Both the position numbers and the translations under genes were made by a program. This document shows, in pieces, positions 56,582-64,000 of a DNA stretch of 64,000 nt. The notes beneath the pieces were generated by a model. The model saw only the letters and a list, made by a program, of their open reading frames with translations, did no database searches and was not told where the DNA came from. The DNA is from Vermamoeba vermiformis (taxonomy: Eukaryota; Tubulinea; Echinamoebida), in assembly GCA_045837725.1 (NCBI GenBank), contig JBEWZL010000030.1, positions 248,001 to 312,000 on the forward strand, in the 5' to 3' direction. Within the stretch, counting starts at the first letter, position 1; each line of letters opens with the position of its first letter.

Positions 56582-58723
56582 TTAACTTACTTCTATGTAC
56601 CGAGAAAGAGTGACCAACAAGATCTGTCCACCTTTGCTGAAAGTCAAGTCGTAGATCACAGTTTTCACTCCGAACCTCCTACAATACATCACTGAACACC
56701 ACGCTCTCTTGTCTAAGTCAAACACCGTCACTTGTCCTTCGCTACCCAAAGCCATCTTATCTACGTCCAATCGATCAGTACGTGACATAAACAATGACAT
56801 TCTTCATGTGTCAAAACCTGACCCCGACTAGAAATTTCATAAATTTCACTATGCATAGATAAACTTAAACTCGGAAAATGGGCATTTTGTAGCGGTGATC
56901 GGTTTGACACGTGAAAAATATTCATATGACACGTGTCAAGTTTGACATGATCGAAGGAGCTACTTACTTTCGTTAGGCACCCAAGCAAGCGAGGTACATC
57001 CGGGATATTTGAGTGGTTTCACGCTCAAGTTGTTGAGATCCACAAACACTGACTGATCTTCGCAATAGTTTCCGAACCAATGTCGCTTTATTCCATCGCG
57101 TTCAGTCACGTGCTCAGTGAGATTCAGTCGTTGTCGAGTTAGTCCGTGCAGTCCCTGGAACGGCACTGGGACTTGAATTTGTCCTTTGTTCCACACTATC
57201 AATTCAAAGTCACTCGTGTTGCCTATCGGAGCAAGTCCGATCACGATATCGGGATTGAGCTGCGACGCGAAGATGAATTCAATCCGAGCAGTACTTTGAT
57301 GTACTATCGCACACCTAGTTTATAAGTCAGAAGGTCTCCTCGCAGACGACTTGGATCTTACTCTTTCTCGCAATTTTTCATCTCGCGCTCGTAGTTCGCT
57401 CCAGTGTTGGACATGGGATTGCAGTGCAAACATCTTTTCGATAAATCAATGATAAGGACTTCGCCCGTGTCCTGATCCAAGTGTACCTGTGACACTTGAT
57501 TAATACAACTGTGAAGGCAATAGAAATGTCGACTTACCACGTAGTTTTTGTTAAATTTCCACACGCTTGAACGGGAGGTCTCTGGCGCTTTGAAAGACAA
57601 TATAGGCGGCGTGGAACTGTTACGCGCCTTGCCGTGCACATCCACTTGCCACAAAACATGAAGTGAACGCTGATTGTTGTCCACATTAATTAAAAAGTCT
57701 CCGTATCCTATTTAAACCAGTACAATTAAACATTTGGATGAAAATCGGACTTTGGATTACCGTTTGAAGCCACTGGGTAACTAACCCGGATGCATCCGGA
57801 TGCAAGTTTTGTTTCTGGAACTACATAAACACCTTTCTTCGGTGCAATAAAACTATGATGTTTGATTAATTGTGTTTTAAACCAACTCGGTCCATCGCCT
57901 GAGCCATAAGTGAGGCCAGAATAAAGACTCATCGGATTGATTTTAACTGGAACGAATTTGCCTGCCATCCTGTATGCTCGAGTATTAATAATATTACGTA
58001 GTATATTAAATTGATGAGGCAACGTACTTCATATCTACGACGGCATAAATAAAATTTCGAGCGACAAACACTTGGCGCTGGCCGTCCGAAGTTATGTAGC
58101 TTGAACGTATACCGGAGGCAAAATGACTAAAAGTGAACTTGTGTGGTATCGTCGTATGAGAGAATTCTCTGTGGAGACCGATCGGTTCAGAAATTTAGGT
58201 TCGATCTTTCTCGATCGGATCTTACTTTCGCCATTTGAGCAGATAACTTGCTTCAATGACCTATAAGTAAGGTTATTATTGAATTTGAAGCATAATATTG
58301 CTTACTAATTGTTTCCAATTGATATCTTGAGTGAGATTGACCCTGTCTGCAGTGATCGTGTCAAACTTCAACTCGTAGATCTGTTTCCAATTCTCATTTG
58401 TGTCCAAAAATAAATTCAACGATTTGCACGTAATTGCAATATGTCCAAGATCGATCAAATGCACGTAAGAGAAGATAAGCACGGTAACTTCAGGCGGTAA
58501 AATGATCCAAAAAACTCCAATTATCTCCTATTTATTAAAGATGGTTAGTAGTTATTGGTTTAATATATTTTTTAGCCTCTACTAAGAAGTAAAATTCAAA
58601 ATAAAATTGTTTGACCGTAGCAGAGCTATTTCTTTGATCTTACTCACTTTCTTCCTTTGTAAAATTGGCTTCGGTTTCCAAAGACATAATATTATTGTTC
58701 GTTTGTTGTAATGTGGTCGTCAT
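56582..58723 (-). CDS. F-box protein with propeller-like C-terminal region
   Basis: About eight exons from ATG 58723 (MTTTLQQTNNNIMSLE). F-box: FWIILPPEVTVLIFSYVHLI and CKSLNLFLDTNENWKQIYEL. The rest, about 430 residues, is rich in short strands with regularly placed W, D and G: RQVFVARNFIYAVVD, SGCIRVSYPVASNGYGD, LHVLWQVDVHGKARN, GEVLIIDLSKRC, CTSLAWVPNE, QVTVFDLDKRAWCSV, VIYDLTFSKGGQILLVT. This looks like a degenerate WD propeller, as in FBXW proteins. It is likely the substrate receptor of an SCF ligase. One intron (about 56801-56958) carries a cluster of CACGTG-type motifs. Confidence 0.72.
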
Positions 58724-58846
58724 TGGCACTTGCTTTAAAAAATGGAAGGGGACGGAACACCAAACATTGCGAGATCTATTTTTGGCAATTTTGACGTTTA
58801 CTAAAGTAATTACCGAATTTATTTAGACAAGCTATTGTTATGATTA

Positions 58847-59311
58847 CTAAAACACGGGGGCTCCAGGGCGTGTCATTGGTTGTTGAACGGGAACGGGAAC
58901 GGGAGCGTTAACGATTTTGTCTTTCAGCACTTGAGTGACGCCGTTGTAGAACTCTTCCCACGAAAGACGGCCGTCCTTGTCAACATCCAGCACTGCAAGA
59001 ACTTCTTTTTTAAAGTGAGATTTTTCGATAGAGGATGGCTTGACACCGCGCGATATGTGCATTTTTGTCGGCATGAGTTTTGCAAAAGGGGATTTGATGT
59101 GCATATCCATCACGTCTTCAGGTTTGTTCTGCGAGTAGACGTAGTCGAAGAGGAATTCCATAAACTTGTCGACTTCAGCGCGCTCTAACTTGCCGGAGTG
59201 ATCCTTGTCGAAGGAATCAAATACTTTCTTCATGTCATCGACATCCACTTGGCGGTCGGCTTCAATGTCGTGCAAGATAGCGTCGAGTGCCTTCGATTGT
59301 TTATGGCCCAT
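58847..59311 (-). CDS. EF-hand calcium-binding protein, probably N-myristoylated
   Basis: Single exon, 154 residues. MGHKQSKAL fits the N-myristoylation pattern (Gly2, Ser6, basic residue after). Two canonical EF-hand loops are seen: DKDHSGKLERAE at about 34-45 and DVDKDGRLSWEE at about 109-120, both with Glu at position 12 and complete ligand sets. The region between them (VYSQNKPEDVMDMHIKSP) is not a recognisable EF-hand. The C-terminus is Pro/Val-rich (VPVPVQQPMTRPGAPVF). Most similar in layout to calcium-myristoyl switch proteins; no exact family assigned. Confidence 0.82.
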   Translation of the reverse strand: MGHKQSKALDAILHDIEADRQVDVDDMKKVFDSFDKDHSGKLERAEVDKFMEFLFDYVYSQNKPEDVMDMHIKSPFAKLMPTKMHISRGVKPSSIEKSHFKKEVLAVLDVDKDGRLSWEEFYNGVTQVLKDKIVNAPVPVPVQQPMTRPGAPVF

Positions 59312-60980
59312 GATAGTTGCTGTTGTGGTGTGTTGTCGAGTTGTTTTGTCGTTAATGGATTATAATGGCAAAATTTCTTTAAATCGTCGGTTTTTTAATC
59401 TCGATAAATCTTGCTTGACCTACTGTCATTTAAACAAAAATGGCTATATAGTACCGCAACTTTCTAAACTTGACGATATTTGTTTCGATCGCCTCACCTA
59501 CTGGTAAGAGATAAATCGCAGTGCCATACTCAACGACGCAAAAATTTATCAGTCAAAAAATATCTCGCGAAATTCCGGAAAAGCGGTGTCGCAAGTACTC
59601 TGCTTGCGTTACTAGGTATCGATATGCAATGCAGCTGCATTGTAGGCTCAATTGAATTCGCGTCAAATAATAAGTTTCTGATGAAGGCGAGCAAAACGAT
59701 CAACTAATATCGAATATATCATTCGCTACTATAATAGTTATGACACGATATGTTTCTAGAGTCTGAATATCAAAAGGGTCCTCTAGTGAACCGGATCTAG
59801 CAGATTTAACACCGCTAACTAAAATTATCGGCATTCACAATCGGTGGAATAAATTAATTTCTTATTCATAATTAGCGTGGACAATCTACACGAAGGTACA
59901 TTCTCAACCCGCATGCAGTTACCCTTTTGTAGAATTGCAAAAGATTGAAAATTTTGTCGTGTCAGATCGTTTTACTTACCTCCAACCCAGTTGCTACATC
60001 CAACTCTGCTATCGGAGTGATTGATATGTTGTTCAAATCAAGAACGAAGTCACCGCTAAAAGATCCAAGCTGATTCCACAACTGCTAACAGATGTGGTTA
60101 GTAAGTAAGAGTCACCGATGTTCAGTTGATGTTCACTTGAGCTGCACAGAGGACCGTAGTGAAGACATTCTTATAATTCTAAGAATGTTACCGTGCAGCC
60201 ATGATTTTAAACGCCTCAACCGTTTAGTGTTTCTCAGTAGTTTCTCCTCTCTGGTGGCTGTTTTATTATTAGCAACAGACCACAACCACAAAATGATAGG
60301 ATAAAATTGAAATATAAATATTGTTAACCGGAATACTACCTTTGCTTTATAAAGTTATAGCAATGCGAAGCGTAGAAAATACAGTACTGGAAATTAATAA
60401 GTAGTTTAATTAAAAAATGAATTGGCGGACATTGAAAATAATGTAGAAGGCGTGTTCTACGAACTAAAAAATCCGCTGATCGATGGAAAAATATTTGCAA
60501 AATTAATAGAGTATTACTAGATTTTAGAGGCATTAAAGAAGTTACACGAGGCAGATTAGCTTAAAAAATCGTACGTAAATGCCATACCAAATAATACAAG
60601 CAATATCTTTATAAGTATAGTATTATGATAATAATTAATTTCATTATTTAAACAATACCTTACCTCTTGCAAAGCAAAGGCTATATAATACATTTTTACA
60701 GATGCGCGTGTGCTACCGTGCCATCTGATTGCAAGCCCACAAAATTCCAATGCAAACCAGAGCAGTCCTGAAATATCTTAATATTAATATCGAAAAAGGA
60801 TGCCTCGTGTGTGAGATTTTTGTGCTCATTCCGGAATGTTCGACCGCCGAATCCAGAATCTTTCGTTCAAGGAATGCCACGTGCCTAACCCTGGCACGTG
60901 GTGTAAACTGTTGTACCGAAAACTCTTCGAAAAACTCATTTGAATGAATTTTAAACGTTGAAGCATTAGCAAACAGTTGT
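59312..60980. other. Unresolved 1.7-kb region with coding-like fragments
   Basis: No complete gene could be built. Plus-strand fragments with coding-like character: 59354-59503 (MDYNGKISLNRRFFNLDK to DDICFDRLTY), 59780-59870 (KGSSSEPDLADLTPLTKI), 60330-60400 (GILPLLYKVIAMRSVENTVL) and 60415-60520 (ELADIENNVEGVFYELKNP and IDGKIFAKLIEYY). On the minus strand an exon-like stretch at 59981-60082 reads GDFVLDLNNISITPI between an acceptor and a GTAAGT donor. The fragments could be a decaying gene, a gene with very short introns, or indel-damaged sequence. Confidence 0.35.
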
Positions 60981-60987
60981 TATTGAA

Positions 60988-61887
60988 ATGAAGATACAAG
61001 CGATCGTTGTTGTTTGTCTTGCGCTCATCCTCCTCGCATCCGCGGCACCGGAGCCTCAATGCTCAGCAGGAGCATGGATAACGTCTCCTGATACCATTGC
61101 TAAATATTCTTTGTCTGAAATCCAAAATCAGTACGATCTGCTACTTTAAATAATTAATTACTAATTAGCATCACAGAAAATACAGTTTTGATTTCGACAA
61201 TAATGGAACACCTACGACAGTAAAGCTCTCCCTTTGCCCTCCAAATAATTGCCAGTCTCAGTGCGCTGTTCAAACGTTTTGTACGCGTTACAAAAAAAAA
61301 AAAAGTACCTACTTACCTAAAGCTAATGCCTTCAATTATGCAGCGTCGAATGGTCGAAGTTGCCTTGGTATTTGCGATAATACAGCTACCGTCATGGCAC
61401 TAAGTAAGTTGGTCGTTTTTTTATCTTTATCTTTCGTTTGCTCATCGCTTACTCTTAAATAGATAACTATCAAGGGATATTCCTTAACTACACCGTAGGA
61501 GAATATTCTACGCAAGTTACGCTGACTTGTAATCCCGAATTAGGTAAGTTTTTGTTTTAACGGCCTCCTATTAGTGAACCTTCTTTCGTTTTCGCCGATG
61601 ATCCCTGACTATTTTTAGGTGATAATGAGGTGGTCATTACGAAAGCTGCGCAAAGCTATGATTTGCTGAGCGTTGTTGGTGAGATGCACTGCGCATCTGT
61701 GCCGCAACCTTGGACAGTTGTTGATGTATACTTCGGGCAAGGTGTGAGATGTCAAAACTGGAACATCTATAACACAATTCAGTATTATAACTCCACTTGC
61801 ACTCCCGGATGCGCTGGCGACAACAGTGGATCCGTTATGACTCAGTGCTGGGCCAACAGGCCTGCCACGGGTGTCCTTCTCAAATAA
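60988..61887 (+). CDS. Secreted cysteine-rich protein, possibly MRH-like
   Basis: Four or five exons from ATG 60988. MKIQAIVVVCLALILLASA is a clear signal peptide with cleavage near AAPEPQC. The mature protein has about 14 cysteines: YSFDFDNNGTPTTVKLSLCP, NCQSQCAVQTFC, SCLGICDNTATVM, GIFLNYTVGEYSTQVTLTCN, VGEMHCASVPQPW and CTPGCAGDN. The pattern, a Tyr-rich strand followed by VTLTC, resembles mannose-6-phosphate receptor homology domains, but the sugar-binding residues cannot be confirmed by eye. A lysine run (KKKK) lies at an A11 stretch near 61291-61301. No membrane anchor. It is likely exported or vacuolar. Confidence 0.72.
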
Positions 61888-61979
61888 CGCTAGGACAATA
61901 ATATCAACGCGAAGTTTGTGCCTTCGATATTGTTTAACAGTAAATAAACGTTATTGAAATTAAATGAGACGGATGAACA

Positions 61980-62270
61980 CAATTACAACGTAGGAAAAGA
62001 GATGCAAAAAAAAGAACAGAAAAAAAACGAGAAAGAAAAAAACAGCCAGGAACGCACAGACACAGAAACCCCCGACCGAGGGCCGCAAGGGGGACGCAGC
62101 CGAGGAAGCCGCCGAGGGAGCACCCGGGGGAGGGGGGAGGGCGCGGAGAGAAAACGGGAGGGAGAAGGGAAGGCGTGAAGAAAGGCGAAAGGGCTGGGAT
62201 GGGAGAACACATGGGCCCCGCTGCCCCAGGAAAAGGGCAGGGGGGAGAGGAGATTTGGCGGGCGGCCCAC
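61980..62270. other. Anomalous purine- and GC-rich block
   Basis: About 290 bp of A/G-rich sequence that starts as A-rich (aaaaaaaagaacag) and becomes strongly G-rich (gggggaggggggagggcg). It differs sharply from every other intergenic or coding stretch of the window, holds several G4 runs that could form quadruplexes, and ends abruptly at about 62270, where normal coding sequence resumes in mid-gene. It has no codon bias in any frame; the open frames in it arise from lack of T. Confidence 0.75.
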
Positions 62271-62271
62271 C

Positions 62272-63165
62272 AGCCTTGCTAACTATGCCATCGGAAAGAA
62301 GAAGACGGACGGCTCTCCCGTTTACCCAGTCGATAAGCTGTTGGCAGAAGCACACTTGGCCCCTCGTGTCATGATTTCGCTGTTGCTCAAGATTGACGGC
62401 AAGCCCGTGTTCGAGAAGTACGCTTACCAAGACACCTTTGCCTTCTTCACCGCTGACAGTGACATGTACTACACTGAACAAACACTCGAGTGGGACATTC
62501 TTGGAGCACCTAACAAGCCTGCCAACTTGTACACCATCTGGGGCTTGATGCCAAGAATGCTGTACGGTCAACTCCTCCGTGCTGGTGCTGGCACTCACAA
62601 GGTCGAGATGTCACTGCACTACAACATTCACGACAACTTTGTCGCTCATCAGAACCGTCGAGACGGTCCCACCAACATTGAAACTTTGACGTCACATCCC
62701 TTGGCTGAAGGATCGTTTGAAGTCCTTGTTCCTGAAGGCGCTAAGATCCCTGACACGTTTGGCAAGTCACAAGTTGAAGACGTGCCATTGAAGGACATCA
62801 AGTTGTACTACCGCACTCGTGCCCCAATTGGTCCTGAACACGTGCTCTGGTGCCAAGAAGTCGAAGGCTGGCGCATCCACATTGACGCCAAAGAGGTCAT
62901 TGAATACGATGAGCACACTAAACAACTCATCAAGATCAAGATCCCTGCCAAGTACGGCAAGACCTATGCTGTCATTACGTACAAGAGCCCCGAAGAAAAA
63001 TGGAGACAAGAAGCAGCGACCTACTCGACAATTGTTGTGGTCTCTGGTCCCTTATCAAATTGGTCACAAGACGTTGAAACCATTCTCGAGATTCGTCAAG
63101 GCGCAACATTTGAAGTTGATTTCTTGCCTGACAACTTGATCGCAGCTATTCCTCAACGAAGCTAA
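62272..63165 (+). CDS. Unrecognised protein, 5' end missing
   Basis: The frame opens near 62272 (LANYAIGKKKTDGSPVYPVD) and continues without start codon evidence through LLAEAHLAPRVMISLLLKID to TAA at 63165, about 295 residues. Codon bias is strong throughout, so the coding part is real; its beginning is interrupted by the GC-rich block. Visible features: DTFAFFTADSDMYYTEQTLE, YTIWGLMPRMLYGQLL, KIKIPAKYGKTYAVITY and the end DFLPDNLIAAIPQRS. No membrane span or known domain. I do not recognise the family. Confidence 0.65.
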   Translation, partial: SLANYAIGKKKTDGSPVYPVDKLLAEAHLAPRVMISLLLKIDGKPVFEKYAYQDTFAFFTADSDMYYTEQTLEWDILGAPNKPANLYTIWGLMPRMLYGQLLRAGAGTHKVEMSLHYNIHDNFVAHQNRRDGPTNIETLTSHPLAEGSFEVLVPEGAKIPDTFGKSQVEDVPLKDIKLYYRTRAPIGPEHVLWCQEVEGWRIHIDAKEVIEYDEHTKQLIKIKIPAKYGKTYAVITYKSPEEKWRQEAATYSTIVVVSGPLSNWSQDVETILEIRQGATFEVDFLPDNLIAAIPQRS

Positions 63166-63233
63166 GCCAAGTTCCGCAATGTTTAAATGTTGCTAGAGAC
63201 TTATATCAATAAAGAGACGTATATTACAATCGT

Positions 63234-64000
63234 TTACTTGGATTGTTTCTTACTAATTTTGACGCGTACAATTTGCGGTACATAAACGTCCAACATTGTT
63301 TTGAGGTCGTTGACATCGTAAGTGTTCGACATGTACGTCAATACTAATTCATTGGAGGCACGCTCGAACTCGGCATGACGCTTTAGCGCATAGCAGAACA
63401 CTTTTTTGGTATTGTTGTATGGTGCAGGTACATCGTAGATTGGGTACCATTCGCTCCATGGCCCGGTCAACTGGTCTGCTACAGCGATCAAAACTTTCGT
63501 GCCACCGAACTCCACTGCAGATTGCAATGATTTAGCGAGATGAAGGTGTCAGATAGACTTACTATTTATGGTAATCCAGGCATTCAGGTACGAGTGGTAT
63601 GTTACAGACAGCTCTGAAATGCTCGGTGTGAGTAATGTCACTAACGAGCCCTGCTTGGCTGTTGCATTGAACGAGATCCAATCAATGTGATTGTTACTGT
63701 CACGTGCCCAAAACTGCTGATTGGTCCACTTGTTTTGCAAAAAGTCGTCAATAGTGAGTCGTGACAGGACAGTTCCCTGACTCGTTGAACTGCCGTACAA
63801 ATAAACATGTTTCTGATCCATCACAATGCCCGAGGCCCAATTCAATTGTCCATTTGAATAGGACATGTCGGATACTGTCCAAGACCATTGCTGCAAATAT
63901 CATTAGTTAACGAGGTACTGGATGTTAGTGGTACCTACATCCGGGTCGTCATTTGGATTCGTTACTCGGATCACGGTTGTGCCTTGGAATGCAAAACCAA
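63234..64000 (-). CDS. C-terminal part of a propeller-like protein (runs off window)
   Basis: Three exons (63234-63520 approximately, 63560-63890 approximately, and one beyond 63937 that leaves the window); the 5' end is outside. The peptide reads FQGTTVIRVTNPNDDP, WSWTVSDMSYSNGQLNWASG, HVYLYGSSTSQGTVLSRLTI, WARDSNNHIDWISFN, VTYHSYLNAWITIN, DQLTGPWSEWYPIYDVP, FCYALKRHAEFERASNELVL and TYMSNTYDVNDLKTML. This is the pattern of five-bladed propellers of the glycosidase 43/DUF4185 type (repeated strand-turn-WS and YLYG motifs). Whether it is an enzyme cannot be told from this half. Confidence 0.62.

Noticed and set aside
61954-62598. A 212-residue minus-strand frame and a Lys/Glu/Arg-rich plus-strand frame in the GC-rich block
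   Set aside because: They come from the lack of T/A stop codons in the block; no splice sites, codon bias or family similarity.

Overview
The window is nuclear DNA from a compact, intron-rich eukaryote. Introns are mostly 35-200 bp, AT-rich and GT-AG; genes lie on both strands, usually 50-400 bp apart, often as head-to-head pairs. The gene mix suggests a free-living amoebozoan of protosteloid or dictyostelid type: a CudA-like transcription factor, a mitochondrial FtsZ, IPT/TIG-Kelch glycoproteins, a Rac GTPase, an NT-C2/DIL protein and a villin-headpiece kinase. This assignment is an inference from gene content; no rRNA or other taxonomic marker is present. I found no tRNA, rRNA, CRISPR array or transposon.

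Layout. 1-16.7 kb: tail of an upstream gene, CudA-like factor (-), CaMK-type kinase with a villin headpiece (+), a mitochondrial outer-membrane beta-barrel protein (+), SDHAF4 (+) facing NDUFAF3 (-), an F-box protein, two unrecognised proteins, NHP2, CDIN1 and PRP31. 16.9-25.5 kb: a nuclear-basket FG nucleoporin (-), Rac (+), ATG8 (+), mitochondrial FtsZ (-). 25.6-36.9 kb: an ICT1-like protein (+), UQCRB (-), the tiny ribosomal protein eL41 (-), YIPF5 (-), an NT-C2/DIL protein (-), NAA30 (-), a WD-repeat protein (+) and an N-terminally incomplete FAD oxidoreductase (+). 37.4-44.7 kb: a large TIG/Kelch membrane glycoprotein and a TKL kinase with a C-terminal Cys/His domain. 44.9-58.7 kb: a UBE2Z-like E2 joined in frame to RING, B-box and coiled coil (-), dynactin p150Glued (+), cyclin C (-), MAD2 (+), an F-box protein (-). 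58.8-64 kb: a myristoylated EF-hand protein, a poorly resolved stretch, a secreted Cys-rich protein, a gene whose 5' end is replaced by an anomalous GC-rich block, and a partial propeller-like gene running off the window.

Themes. Mitochondrial functions are frequent (beta-barrel, SDHAF4, NDUFAF3, FtsZ, ICT1, UQCRB), and FtsZ and ICT1 share one short intergenic region. Ubiquitin functions recur (two F-box proteins and the E2-E3 fusion). Cytoskeleton, trafficking and cell-cycle genes fill the rest. The two most unusual proteins are the single-chain E2-RING-B-box enzyme and the kinase-villin headpiece fusion. Several otherwise intact conserved genes (PRP31, dynactin) are broken by single missing bases, which looks more like unpolished sequence than gene decay. 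Exon boundaries were assigned by eye from splice sites and frame continuity.
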